This document shows positions 51,775 to 64,000 of a stretch of DNA of 64,000 nucleotides, piece by piece. Each line of letters begins with the position of its first letter. The stretch's first letter is position 1. Location of the stretch: assembly GCA_964019135.1 (NCBI GenBank), contig OZ025261.1, forward strand, positions 36,508,820 to 36,572,819. Direction: 5' to 3'. Made by a program: the position numbers and the translations under genes. The DNA comes from Arenicola marina. Taxonomy: Eukaryota > Annelida > Polychaeta > Arenicolidae. The notes under the pieces are model-generated. The model made no database searches. It was not told the origin of the DNA and was given only the letters and a program-made list of their open reading frames with translations.

Positions 51775-54700
51775 TGGGCTGTGATGCGGTATGGGGTGTG
51801 CTGAGGTATGGGCCGTGATGGGGTATGAGGCGTGCTCAGGTATGGGCCGTGATGGGGTATGGGGCGTGTTGGGGTATGGGCTGTGATTAGGTATGGGGCG
51901 TGCTGAGGTATGGGCCGTGATGGAGTATGGGGCGTGTTGGGGTATGGGGCGTGTTGGGGTATGGGGCGTGTTGGGGTATGGGGCGTGTTGGGGTATGGGG
52001 CGTGTTGGGGTATAGGGCGTGTTGGGGTATGGGGCGTGTTGGGGTATAGGGCGTGCTGGGGTATGGGGTGTGCTGGGGTATGGGGCGTGTTGGGGTATGA
52101 GGTGTTTTGGGGCATGGGGTGTGTTGGGGTATGGGACGTGCTGGGGTATGGGGTGTGCTGGGGTATGGGGCGTGCTGGGGTATGGGGTGTGTTGGCGTAA
52201 AAGGTGTTTTGGGGTATGGGGCGTGCTGGGGTATGGGGCGTGTTGGGATTTGGGGCGTGTTGGGGTATGGGGCGTGTTGGGGTATGGGCTGTGATGCGGT
52301 ATGGGGTGTGCTGAGGTATGGGCCGTGATGGGGTATGGGGCGTGCTGAGGTATGGGCCGTGATGGGGTATGGGGCGTGTTGGGGAATGGGCAGTGATGGG
52401 GTATGGGGCGTGCTGAGGTATGGGCCGTGATGGGGTATGGGGCGTGCTGAGGTATGGGCCGTGATGGGGCATGGGGCGTGTTGGGGTATGAGGTGTTTTG
52501 GGGTATGAGGTGTTTTGAGGTATGGGGTGTGCTGGGGTATGGCGCGTGTTGGGGTATGAGGTGTTTTGGGGCATGGGGTGTTTTGGGGTATGGGGCGTGC
52601 TGAGGTATGGGGCGTGGTGGGGTATGGGGCGTGTTGGGGTATGGGGCGTGTTGGGGTATAGGGCGTGTTGGGGTATGGGGCGTGTTGGGGTATGGGGCGG
52701 GTTGGGGTATGGGGTGTGTTGGGGTATGGGGCGTGTTGGGGTATAGGGCGTGTTAGGGTATGGGACGTGTTGGGGTATAGGGCGTGTTGGGGTATGGGGC
52801 GTGCTGGGGTATGGGGTGTGCTGGGGCATGGGGCGTGTTGGGGTATGAGGCGTTTTGGGGTATGGGGTGTTTTGGGGTATGGGGCGTGCCGGGGTATGGG
52901 GTGTGCTGGGGTATGGGGCGTGTTGGGGTATGAGGTGTTTTGGGGTATGGGGTGTTTTGGGGTATGGGGCGTGCTGGGGTATGGGGAGTGCTGGGGTATG
53001 GGGCGTGCTGGAGTATGGGGTGTGTTGGCGTATGAGGTGTTTTGGGGTATGGGGCGTGCTGGGGTATGGGGCGTGTTGGGATATGGGGCGTGTTGGGGTA
53101 TGGGGCGTGCCAAGGTATGGGGCGTGTTGGGGTATGGGGCGTGCTGGGCTATGGGGCGTGTTGGGGATGGGGCGTGCTGGGGTATGGGGCGTGCTGGGGT
53201 ATGGGGCGTGCTTGGGTATGGGGCGTGCTGGGGTATGGGGTGTGCTTGGCTATGGGGCGTGTTGGGGTTTGGGGCGTGCTGGGCTACGGGGCGTCTTGGG
53301 GTATGGGGTGTTTTGGGGTATGGGGCGTGCTGGGGAATGGGGCGTGTTGGGGTATGGGGTGTTTGGGGTATGGGGCGTCCTGGGCCACGGGGCGTGTTGG
53401 GGTATGGGGCGTGCTGGGCCATGGGGCGTGTTGGGGTATGGGGCGTGCCAGGGTATAGGGCGTGCTGGGGTATGGGGCGTGCTGGTGTATGAGGCGTGTT
53501 GGGGTATGGGGTGTGCTGGGCTATGGGGTGTGCTGGGGTATGGGGTGTGCTGGGCTATGGAGTGTGCTGGGCTATGGGGCGTGTTGGGGTATAGGGCGTG
53601 CTGGGGTATGGGCGTGCTAGGGTATCGGGCGTGCTGGGGTATGGGACGTGCTGAGGTATGGGGCGTGTTGGGGTATGGGCCGTGATGGGGTATGGGGAGT
53701 GTTGGGGTATGGGCTGTGATTAGGTATGGGGCGTGCTGAGGTATGGGCCGTGATGGAGTATGGGGCGTGTTGGGGTATGGGCTGTGATGCGGTATGGGGT
53801 GTGTTGAGGTATGGGCCGTGATGGGGTATGGGGCGTGCTGAGGAATGGGCCGTGATGGGGTATGGGGCGTGTTGGGGTATGGGCAGTGATGGGCTATGGG
53901 GCGTGTTGGGGTATGAGGTGTTTTGGGGTATGGGGTGTTTTGGGGTATGGGGTGTGCTGGTGTATGGGGCGTGTTGGGGTATGAGGTGTTTTGGGGTATG
54001 GGGTGTTTTGGGGTATGGGGCGTGCTGGGGTATGGGATGTGCTGGGGTATGGAGCGTCCTGGGGTATGGGGTGTGTTGGGGTATGAGGTGTTTTGGGGTA
54101 TGGGGCGTGCTGAGGTATGGGGCGTGTTGGGGTATGGGGCGTGTTGGGGTACGGGGCGTGTTGGGGTATAGGGCGTGTTGGGGTATGGGGCGTACTGGGG
54201 TATGGGGCGTGTTGGGGTATGGGGCGTGATGGGGTGTAGGGCGTGTTGGAGTATAGGGCGTGCTGGGGTATGGGGCGTGTTGGGGTATGGGGCGTGTTGG
54301 GGTATGGGGCGTGTTGGGGTATGGGGTGTGCTGGGGTATGGGGCGTGTTGGGGTATGAGGTGTTTTGGGGTATGGGGTGTTTTGGGGTATGGGACGTGCT
54401 GGGGTATGGGCTGTGCTGGGGTATGGGGCGTGCTGGGGTATGGGGTGTGTTGGCGTATGAGGTGTTTTGGGGTATGGGGCGTGCTGGGGTATGGGGCGTG
54501 TTGGGATATGGGGCGTGTTGGGGTATGGGGCGTTTTGGGGTATGAGGTGTTTTGGGGTATGGGGTGTTTTGAGGTATGGGGTTTGCTGGGGTATGGGGCG
54601 TGTTGGGGTATGAGGTGTTTTGGGGTATGGGGTGTTTTGGGGTATGGGGCGTGCTGGGGTATGGGATGTGCTTGGGTATGAAGCGTCCTGGGGTATGGGG

Positions 54701-56513
54701 TGTGTTGGGGTATGAGGCGTTTTGGGGTATGGGGCGTGCTGAGGTATGGGGCGTGGTGGGGTATGGGGCGTGTGGGGGTATAGGGCGTGTTGGAGTATGG
54801 GGCGTGCTGGGGTATGGGGCGTGTTGGGGTATGGGACGTGCTGGGGTGTGGGGCGTGTTGGAGTATAGGGCGTGCTGGGGTATGGGGCGTGTTGGGGTAT
54901 GGGGCGTGTTGGGGTATGGGGCGTGTTGGGGAATGGGGCGTGTTGGGTTATAGGGCGTGTTAGGGTATGGGGCGTGTTGGGGTATGGGGTGTTTTGGGGT
55001 ATGGGGGGTGCTGGGGTATGGGGTGTGCTGGGGTATGGGGCGTGTTGGGGTATGAGGTGTTTTGGGGTATGGGGTGTTTTGGGGTATGGGGCGTGCTGGG
55101 GTATGGGGTGTACTGGGGTATGGGGCGTGCTGGGGTATGGGGTGTGTTGGCGTATGAGGTGTTTTGGGGTATAGGGCGTGCTGGGGTATGGGGCGTGTTG
55201 GGATATGGGGCGTGTTGGGGTATGGGGCGTGCCAAGGTTTGGGGCGTGTTGGGGTATGGGGCGTGCTGGGCTATGGGGCGTGTTGGGGATGGGGCGTGCT
55301 GGGGTATGGGGCGTGCTGGGGTATGGGGCGTGCTGGGGTATGGGGCGTGCTGGGGTATAGGGCGTGCTGGGCTATGGGGCGTGCTTGGCTATGGGGCGTG
55401 TTGGGGTATGGCGCGTGCTGGGCTACGGGGCGTCTTGGGGTATGGGGTGTTTTGGGGTATGGGGCGTGCTGGGGAATGGGGCGTGTTGGGGTATGGGGTG
55501 TTTTGGGGTATGGGGCGTGGTGGGCCATTGGGCGTGTTGGGGTATGTGGCGTGCTGGGCCATGGGGCGTGTTGGGGTATGGGGTGTGCCAGGGTATGGGG
55601 CGTGCTGGGGTATGGGGCGTGCTGGTGTATGGGGCGTGTTGGGGTATGGGGCGTGCTGGGCTATGGGGTGTGCTGGGTTATGGGGCGTGCTGGGCTATGG
55701 GGTGGGCTGGGCTATGGGGCGTGTTGGGGTATAGGGCGTGCTGGGGTATGGGCGTGCTGGGGTATGGGGCGTGCTGGGGTATGGGGCGTGTTGGGGTATG
55801 GGGTGTTTTGGGGTATGGGGCGTGCTGGGCCATGGGGCGTGTTGGGGTATGTGGCGTGTTGGGGTATGGGGCGTGCTGGGGTATGGGGCGTGTTGGGGTA
55901 TGGGGCGTGCTGGGATATGGGGCGTGTTGGTGTATGGGGTGTTTTGGGGTATGGGGCGTGCTGGGCCATGGGGCGTGTTGGGGTATGGGGCGTGCTGGGG
56001 TATGTGGCGTGCTGGGCTATGGGGCGTGCTGGGGTATGGGGCGTGCTGGGCCATGGAGCGTGTTGGGGTATGGGGGCTGGGGTATGTGGCGTGCTGGGCT
56101 ATGGGGCGTGCTGGGGTAATTGGGCGTGCTGGGGTATGGGGCGTGTTGGGGTATGGGGCGTGCGGGGCCATGGGGCGTGTTGGGGTATGGGGCTTGCTGG
56201 GGTATGGGGCGTGTTGGGGTATGGGGGGTTTTGGGGTATGGGGCGTGCTGGCCTATGGGGCGTGCTGGGGTATGGGGCGTGTTGGGCTATGGGGCGTGCG
56301 GGGCCATGGGGCGTGTTGGGGTATGGGGCTTGCTGGGGTATGGGGCGTGTTGGGGTATGGGGGGTTTTGGGGTATGGGGCGTGCTGGCCTATGGGGCGTG
56401 CTGGGGTATGGGGCGTGTTGGGGTATGGGGTGTGTTGGGGTATGGAGCGTGTTGGGTTATGGGGCGTGCTGGTCTATGGGGTGTGCTGGGGTATGGGGCG
56501 TGTTGGGGTTCTG
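51775..56513. repeat. 18-bp G-rich minisatellite, main array
   Basis: About 260 units of 18 bp of GGGGTATGGGGCGTGCTG/GTT type, G-rich on the plus strand. Two GGGG runs per unit, separated by 3 and then about 6-7 bases, satisfy the usual quadruplex pattern continuously. Larger blocks with GAGGTGTTTTGGGGTATGGG recur every 200-500 bp. ORFs of up to about 520 codons on the plus strand are 6-residue repeats and are not believed to be genes. Confidence 0.93.
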
Positions 56514-56744
56514 CTGTTAACGTCTTATTCGCGGAGCTCAGCTGTCGAGACCACGGCAGCTACTGAAGCACTCTACACCCCAGGGGCTCTCGGCCATAAG
56601 GCCTCTCTTCTATCTCTGCTGTCGGTGTTGGTGGGCGCATCTTACAATGGTAGAACAAACGGGTTACTACCAGGGAGTGCCGGGGCCAAGCTCAGTGACC
56701 CGACGGATCAGATAGACGAATAATCAGAAAAAATAGACAGGTTT
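56514..56744. repeat. Unique 230-bp segment duplicated across the gap, left copy
   Basis: Starts TTCTGCTGTTAACGTCTTAT and is repeated with minimal change at 57,351-57,556. The last 25 bases before the Ns (AATAATCAGAAAAAATAGAC) differ from the right copy. Confidence 0.85.
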
Positions 56745-56944
56745 NNNNNNNNNNNNNNNNNNNNNNNNNNNNNNNNNNNNNNNNNNNNNNNNNNNNNNNN
56801 NNNNNNNNNNNNNNNNNNNNNNNNNNNNNNNNNNNNNNNNNNNNNNNNNNNNNNNNNNNNNNNNNNNNNNNNNNNNNNNNNNNNNNNNNNNNNNNNNNNN
56901 NNNNNNNNNNNNNNNNNNNNNNNNNNNNNNNNNNNNNNNNNNNN
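56745..56944. other. Assembly gap of 200 N
   Basis: Exactly 200 undetermined bases, a conventional placeholder length, so the true size is unknown. Confidence 0.99.
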
Positions 56945-57350
56945 GGGCGTGCTGGGGTATGGGGCGTGTTGGGGTATGGGGCGTGCTGGGATATGGGGCG
57001 TGTTGGTGTATGGGGTGTTTTGGGGTATGGGGCGTGCTGGGCCATGGGGCGTGTTGGGGTATGGGGCGTGCTGGGGTATGTGGCGTGCTGGGCTATGGGG
57101 CGTGCTGGGGTATGGGGCGTGTTGGGGTATGGGGGGTTTTGGGGTATGGGGCGTGCTGGCCTATGGGGCGTGCTGGGGTATGGGGCGTGTTGGGGTATGG
57201 GGTGTGTTGGGGTATGGAGCGTGTTGGGTTATGGGGCGTGCTGGTCTATGGGGTGTGCTGGGGTATGGGGCGTGTTGGGGTTCTGCTGGCGTGTTGGGTT
57301 ATGGGGCGTGCTGGTCTATGGGGTGTGCTGGGGTATGGGGCGTGTTGGGG
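56945..57350. repeat. 18-bp G-rich minisatellite, right of the gap
   Basis: Same orientation as the main array and closely matching its last part (about 55,900-56,513). A local duplication of about 70 bp repeats the final units at 57,280-57,350. Confidence 0.9.
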
Positions 57351-57556
57351 TTCTGCTGTTAACGTCTTATTCGCGGAGCTCAGCTGTCGAGACCACGGCA
57401 GCTACTGAAGCACTCTACACCCCAGGGGCTCTCGGCCATAAGGCCTCTCTTCTATCTCTGCTGTCGGTGTTGGTGGGCGCATCTTACAATGGTAGAACAA
57501 ACGGGTTACTACCAGGGAGTGCCGGGGGCCAAGCTCAGTGACCCGACGGATCAGAT
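57351..57556. repeat. Unique 205-bp segment, right copy
   Basis: Second copy of 56,514-56,744, here passing directly into the inverted array. No coding evidence. Confidence 0.85.
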
Positions 57557-58048
57557 AACCCAGCAAGCCCCATACCCCAACACGCCCCATACCCCAGCAT
57601 GCCCATACCCCAACACGCCCCATACCCCAGCACGCCCCATACCCCAACACGCCCCATACCCCAGCACGCCCCATACCCCAACATGCCCCATACTCCAGCA
57701 CGCCCCATACCCCAACACGCCCCATACCCCAGCAAGCCCCATACCCCAACACGCCCCATACTCCAGCACGCCCCATACCCCAACACGCCCCATACTCCAG
57801 CACGCCCCATACCCCAACACGCCCCATACCCCAGCACGCCCCATACCCTAGCACGCCCCATACCCCAACACGCCCCATACCCCAGCACGCCCCATACCCC
57901 AACACGCCCCATACCCCAACACGCCCCATACCCCAACACGCCCCATACCCCAGCACGCCCCATACCCCAACACGCCCCATACCCCAACACGCCCCATACC
58001 CCAACACGCCCCATACCCCAGCACGCCCCATACCCCAGCATGCCCACC
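57557..58048. repeat. 18-bp minisatellite in inverted (C-rich) orientation
   Basis: About 27 units of CCCCATACCCCAACACGC-type, the reverse complement of the arrays before it. Together with 56,945-57,350 it makes a large inverted repeat around a spacer of about 205 bp. Units alternate CAACACG and CAGCACG. Confidence 0.93.
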
Positions 58049-59207
58049 TCGCCTTGACCTAGTGACTCGGATAGGTCGGGTGGGTAGGGAGGCGGAGGGG
58101 CGGAGGAGCGGAGATATGACGGGTAAACGTGAAACTTTCTCGGTGTGTCAATATCAGGATCTGGGGGTGAAGGCGTTGTGAGGTGTGTCAATATCAGGGT
58201 CTGGGGGTGAAGACGTGTTAAAGGGTAACGATTACACGATTACATGGCTTTTGAAAGAACGAGTCGTGCGTATTAATTACACTTAAGTGTATCATATTTA
58301 AATAGTCATATCTGGGAGCGCATGTCTTCCTGTTTTCGCCTGATAGCGTGCATTATGAAGCATAGAGTGGATCCCCGTTATCCCTTTGATGGGGTGGGCG
58401 GTGCACTTTTCCTGTTTAATTTGAGCAGCGCCGCCCTGGCGTACGAGATTGCGAAGGATTGGTAGCTGACAATAGATATATAAATGCGGCACTTAGTGGC
58501 GTGTGTCGAGGGCAGAGTGCGCATGCAATGACAACAGCTCGGTTATTCGACGTGGCTCAGGGTGTGGCTGGTATAAATACAAATAAACAATATCGAGATA
58601 CATTTCCAGCTCAACAATTAAAATAATTTTTGACACAAAAACACTTTTCAATCCTAGAAGAGGGGACGCCAGCAGTCCAGCAGCAATATAAACACAGTTA
58701 ACCACAGCAACTCCCTGTGAATTGCGATAATATGGAGTCATAAAACAGACGCTAATAACTCAACGGGTGAACCCTAGCGATACTCCCATGTATAATAATG
58801 GCATATGACGTCATCAAAGAAAATTATGCATGTGTCACGGAATCGATTTTGACAGTTGTCACTTGGATTTAGTTTTCATGTTCATCTCCTTAGATTTAGA
58901 GAATCTGGGACTCTGTGTGTATTCCAGGTCTACTGTATACGTGTTCCTACCTTGGTATCTTCTACATTTCCGTTGACAAGCTCTTTCGAACGTGCAGATT
59001 AACTTTTATTATCTGACAATTGTGCTGTGTTTTGTTTTGAATCGTGCACATGTCGTCTGCCGGGAATTGACCTTGACCTTGCTTTGTAGTGCATTGTGGG
59101 ACTCGTAGACTCTAGTATTTAAGCCCCTGTCGCGAGGTTTGTCCTCTTTGCTGTCGCCTTTCGGGGTGGGGTGGGGGGAGGGGGGTCGCATCCACTCCAG
59201 TCGAGAA
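58049..59207. other. Intergenic, no gene recognised
   Basis: Directly after the array, GGTGTGTCAATATCAGG plus TCTGGGGGTGAAG occurs twice about 43 bp apart (58,142-58,215). The rest has no recognised exon, RNA or repeat. A short run of G (59,165-59,186) precedes the next element. Confidence 0.4.
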
Positions 59208-59829
59208 TGTTCAGACGGTACAGTCTTGACACTTGTTCTTGTGACTAACGTCTGAACACATGGCGTGCAAGTGCTGTTCAGTCGTCAATACTCACATGAA
59301 TAAAAAAAAAATGATATCCCAAACTTGTTCTATGTTAACTTCTTTAGTTCCGTGAGATATGGATTCGTGCCAACTCGTCGCCAATTTTGTATAAACAGCA
59401 AGTTTTTATTCTGTCACAAAACTGTTTTGCCGCTTGCCGCCATGTTGATGCCCTGAAGGTGGCGACACGGCCCAAAGTGATGCTAGAGGTATTGTACGTA
59501 CAGCTTTGTACCTTGAGCATTGACATGATAAGCAACACATTGCAGAACTGAATACACCACGTGTAAGATGGACCTCTTAAAAAAGTTTCAGAGGCATTGC
59601 GGCTGCCGTATGTGCACAATGCGGAGCAGCTAAGCGCCATAGACCACCCGCAGCTTTCTGTAGCTTTTTGCTCAGGCGAAAAAAAGTCAATTGGGCGGCA
59701 AATATGTATATACCTAACATTTGGGCGGCACATTACGGTATATACCTCACCATAGGTGAACAGCACTTGCACGCCATGTGTTCAGACGTTACAGTAAGCA
59801 TCAGACTATCAAACTGTAACGTCTGAACA
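59208..59829. mobile_element. DNA element with long, self-complementary terminal inverted repeats
   Basis: The left end (59,208-59,281) and right end (59,757-59,829) are inverted copies of about 74 bp (TGTTCAGACG to CATGGCGTGCAAGTGCTGTT). Each end is itself an inverted repeat: TGTTCAGACGnTACAGT is mirrored by TAACGTCTGAACA about 35 bases in. This double foldback is typical of some MITE or foldback elements. No target duplication is clear. The interior has a 142-codon minus-strand ORF (59,344-59,772) with no recognised domain. Confidence 0.65.
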
Positions 59830-59964
59830 GTCAGGCTAGTATAAGAGTAACAATAGTGGTCGATGACTGAAAGTGCGCCGCTTGGTTAGTGCATACGTAA
59901 AACGATTTGCTTGCACCTTATCAACATAGCCTGCCTGGCACGATCAACTTTTGTATTCAATATA

Positions 59965-60110
59965 CAGTCAGACCCCGTTTATCCGACACCCATTAATCCG
60001 GAAACCGCGCTATCCGACACAGTCCGACCTGTAACGGATTTCCGCAATGCTAATTGTCCCCTTTAATTCGACATTCGCTTTCCGACACCGACACGGCGTA
60101 TAATTGCGAA
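59965..60110 (+). mobile_element. pogo/Tigger-like terminal fragment
   Basis: Begins CAGTCAGACCCCGTTTATCC directly after TA and continues with several TCCGACAC repeats. Ends of pogo/Tigger elements start with CAGT and contain CC-GTTTATCCGA, and insert at TA. The other end is not found; the 25-bp array starts about 50 bases later. Confidence 0.5.
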
Positions 60111-60164
60111 TTCGTGTATACATACACCCATGCCGTCAGCTGCTAGGTGCACATATTAGTGAGA

Positions 60165-63100
60165 ATTGTGACTATGGCGCACAATGAGCAATGTGACTAT
60201 GGCGCACAATGAGCAATGTGACTATGGCGCACAATGAACAATGTGACTATGGCGCACAATGAGCAATGTGACTATGGCGCACAATGAACAATGTGACTAT
60301 GGCGCACAAGGAGCAATGTAACTGGCACACAATGAGCAATGTGACTATGGCGCGCAATGAACAATGTGACCATGGCGCGCAATGAGCAATGTGACTATGG
60401 CGCACAATGAGCAATGTGACTATGGCGCGCAATGAACAATGTGACTATGGCGCACAATGAGCAATGTGACTATGGCGCATAATGAACAATGTGGCTATGG
60501 CGCACAATGAGCAATGAGACTATGGCGCACAATGAACAATGTGACTATGGCGCACAATGAGCAATGTGACTATGGCGCATAATGAACAATGTGACTATGG
60601 CGCAAAATGAGCAATGTGACTATGGCGCACAATGAGAAATGTGACTATGGCGCACAATGAACAATGTGACTATGGCGCACAATGAACAATGTGACTATGG
60701 CGCACAATGAGCAATGTGACTATGGCGCACAATGAACAATGTGACTATGGCGCACAATGAACAATGTGACTATGGCGCACAATGAGCAATGTGACTATGG
60801 CGCACAATGAACAATGTGACTATGGCGCACAATGAGCAATGTGACTATGGCGCACAATGAACCATGTGACAATGGCGCACAATGAGCAATGTGACTATCG
60901 CGCACAATGAAAACTGACTATGGCGCACAATGAACAATGTGACTATGGCGCACAATGAACAATGTTACTATGGCGCACAATGAACAATGTGACTGGCACA
61001 CAATGATCAATGTGACTATGGCGCACAATGAACAATGTGACTATGGCGGACAATGAACAATGTGACTATGGCGCATAATGGACAATGTGACTGGCGCACA
61101 ATGAACAATGTGACTATGGCGCACAATGAGCAATGTGACTTTGGCGCACCATGAGCAATGTGACTATGGCGCACAATGAACAATGTGACTGGCACAAAAT
61201 GATCAATGTGACTATGGCGCACAATGAACAATGTGACTATGGCGCACAATGAACAATGTGACTATGGCGCACAATGAACAATGTGACTATGGCGCACAAT
61301 GAACAATGTTACTATGGCGCACAATGAACAATGTGACTGGCACACAATGATAAATGTAACTATGGCGCACAATGAACAATGTGACTATGGCGCACAATGA
61401 ACAATGTTACTATGGCGCACAATGAACAATGTGACTATGGCGCACAATGATCAATGTGACTATGGCGCACAATGCACAATGTGACCATGGCGCACAATGA
61501 AAAATGTGACCATGGCGCACAATGAGCAATGTGACTATGGCGCACAATGAACACTGTGACTATGGCGCACAATGAACAATGTGACTATGGTGCACAATGA
61601 GAAATGTGACTATGGCGTACAATGAACACTGTGACTATGGCGCACAATGAACAATGTGACTATGGCGCACAATGAGCAATGTGACTATGGCGCACAATGA
61701 ACAATGTGACTATGGCGCACAATGAGCAATGTGACTATGGCGCACAATGAGCAATGTGACTATGGCGCACAATGAGCAATGTGACTATGGCGCACAATGA
61801 ACAATGTTACTATGGCGCACAATGAACAATGTTACTATGGCGCACAATAAACAATGTTACTATGGCGCACAATGAACAATGTGACTATGGCGCACAATGA
61901 GCAATGTGACTATGGCGCACAATGAGCAATGTTACTATGGCGCACAATGAACAATGTAACTATGGCGCACAATGAGCAATGCGACTATGGCGCACAATGA
62001 GCAATGTGACTATGGCGCACAATGAGCAATGTTACTATGGCACACAATGAACAATGTTTCTATGGCGCACAATGAACAATTTGACTATGGCGCACAATGA
62101 ACAATGTGACTATGGCGCACAATGAACAATGTGACTATGGCGCACAATGAACAATGTGACTATGGCGCGCAATGAGCAATGTGACTATGGCGCACAATGA
62201 ACAATGTGTCTATGGCGCACAATGAGCAATGTTACTATGGCGCACAATGAACAATGTTACTATGGCGCACAATGAACAATGTGACTATGGCGCACAATGA
62301 GCAATGTTACTATGGCGCACAATGAACAATGTTTCTATGGCGCACAATGAACAATTTGACTATGGCGCACAATGAACAATGTGACTATGGCGCACAATGA
62401 ACACTGTGACTATGGCGCACAATGAACAATGTGACTATGGCGCACAATGAACAATGTGACTATGGCGCACAATGAACAATGTGTCTATGTCGCACAATGA
62501 GCAATGTGACTATGGCGCACAATGAACAATGTGACTATGGCGCACAATGAGCAATGTGATTATGGTGCACAATGAACAATGTGACTATGGCGCACAATGA
62601 GCAATGTGACTGGCGCACAATGAGCAATGTGACTATGGCGCACAATGAACAATGTGACTATGGCGCACAATGAACAATGTGACTATGGCGCACAATGAGC
62701 AATGTGACTATGGCGCACAATGAGCAATGTGACTATGGCGCACAATGAACAATGTGACTATGGCGCACAATGAGCAATGTGACTATGGCGCACAATGAGC
62801 AATGTGACTATGGCGCACAATGAACAATGTGACTATGGCGCACAATGAGCAATGTGACTATGGCGCGCAATGAGCAATGTGACTATGGCGCACAATGAGC
62901 AATGTAACTGGCACACAATGATCAATGTGACTATGGCGCACAATGAACAATGTGACTATGGCGCACAATGAACAATGTGACTATAGCGCACAATGAGCAA
63001 TGTGACTATGGCGCACAATGAACAATGTGACTATGGCGCACAATGAACCATGTGACTGGCACACAATGATCAATGTAACTATGGCGCACAATGAACAATG

Positions 63101-63858
63101 TGACTATGGCGCACAATGAACAATGTTGCTATGGCGCACAATGAACAATGTGACTATGCCGCACAATGATCAATGTGACTATGGCGCACAATGAATAATG
63201 TGACTATGGCGCACAATAAGCAATATGACTATGGCGCACAATGAACAATGTGACTGGCACACAATGAACATTGTGACTATGGCGCACAATGAGCAATGTG
63301 ACTGGCACACAATGAACAATGTGACTATGGCGCACAATGAACAATGTTACTATGGCGCACAATGAACAATGTGACTGGCACACAATGATCAATGTAACTA
63401 TGGCGCACAATGAACAATGTGACTATGGCGCAGAATCAACAATGTTACTATGGCGCACAATGAACAATGTGACTATGCCGCACAATGAACAATGTGACTA
63501 TGGCGCACAATGAACAATGTTACTATGGCGCACAATGAACAATGTGACTGGCACACAATGATAAATGTAACTATGGCGCACAATGAGCAATGTGACTGGC
63601 ACACAATGAACAATGTGACTATGGCGCACAATGAACAATGTTACTATGGCGCACAAAGAGCAATGTGACTATGGCGCACAATGAACAATGTGACCATGGC
63701 GCACAATGAACAAAGTTACTATGGCGCACAATGAACAATGTGACTATGGCGCACAATGAACAATGTGACTATGGCGCACAATGAACAATGTGGCTATGGC
63801 GCACAATGAACAATGTGACTATGGCGCACACTGAACAATGTGACTATGGCGCACAATA
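60165..63858. repeat. 25-bp minisatellite, array 3
   Basis: About 148 units with core CAATGTGACTATGGCGCACA plus ATGAG/ATGAA. Main variants are GAGCAATG versus GAACAATG, GTTACTATGG, and shortened units with ACTGGCACACAATG. Just outside, GTGAGAATTGT (60,159-60,169) and the inverted GTGAGAACTGT (63,866-63,876) frame the array. Confidence 0.95.
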
Positions 63859-63876
63859 GTGCTGTACAGTTCTCAC

Positions 63877-64000
63877 GGTTTTTATTTTGTATTAGTTATT
63901 TTGGGGATCAACAAACAAACACGTGCTCTTAGCACGAGTGCGCATCACGCTGGTGCCTTGCTACAGCTGCTTGACGCGCACACATTGTAGTCAACACGTG
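63877..64000. other. Right edge of window
   Basis: Unique sequence after the array; nothing recognisable in the short remaining stretch. Confidence 0.4.

Noticed and set aside
51702..57045. Proline- and histidine-rich or glycine- and cysteine-rich ORFs in the 18-bp array
   Set aside because: Six-residue repeats in all frames of an 18-bp repeat; one even runs into the N gap. No coding signal.

Overview
The window looks like animal nuclear DNA, most probably from a marine invertebrate. It has single-exon type II Golgi glycosyltransferase genes, one clearly spliced gene with GT/AG introns, several non-LTR and cut-and-paste transposon remains, a tRNA-derived SINE and very large minisatellites. 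A lancelet (Branchiostoma) is my best guess from the expanded alpha-1,3-fucosyltransferase family and the minisatellite load, but I cannot prove the species. Nothing points to a bacterium or a virus. Roughly half of the 64 kb is tandem repeat.

Layout. Positions 1-16,925 and about 20,070-30,014 are two copies in the same orientation of one segmental duplication. Each copy holds a 5' flank of about 290 bp, a long 27-bp minisatellite (0.9 + 9.0 kb in copy 1, split by a DNA transposon; 6.1 kb in copy 2), a 3' flank, an intact minus-strand fucosyltransferase gene and a shared upstream flank with a piggyBac-like relic. Copy 1 has gained an L1/Tx1-type retrotransposon and a 1.3-kb TIR element; copy 2 has gained a SINE. 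Between the copies lie a 25-bp array, a dispersed repeat and a very regular 24-bp array. A third, inverted copy of the fucosyltransferase module (about 45,240-49,355, plus strand) ends in a hugely expanded CTCCAGC-type repeat, at the site where the other two copies have only a few units.

The only other confident gene is at 32,086-34,632 (minus strand). It has three exons and encodes a secreted or GPI-anchored protein with two phosphatase-like (DUF442/BLH-type) domains. A 54-bp minisatellite there has amplified the end of exon 1 together with its 5' splice site. The result is ten intact, in-phase GGTGAGTAC donors in a row, each of which would add 18 residues if used. I consider this the most interesting object in the window.

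The rest is transposon and repeat territory: a broken CR1/Jockey-group retrotransposon (38,430-40,690), an endonuclease fragment (41,612-42,114), 25-bp arrays at 42.1-44.7 and 60.2-63.9 kb, a possible THAP-domain exon (50,339-50,463), an 18-bp G-rich array with quadruplex-type spacing (51.8-58.0 kb) that reverses orientation next to a 200-N assembly gap, and a foldback-type DNA element (59,208-59,829). The three fucosyltransferases presumably fucosylate glycans in the Golgi. I see no functional link between them and the phosphatase-like gene beyond proximity.
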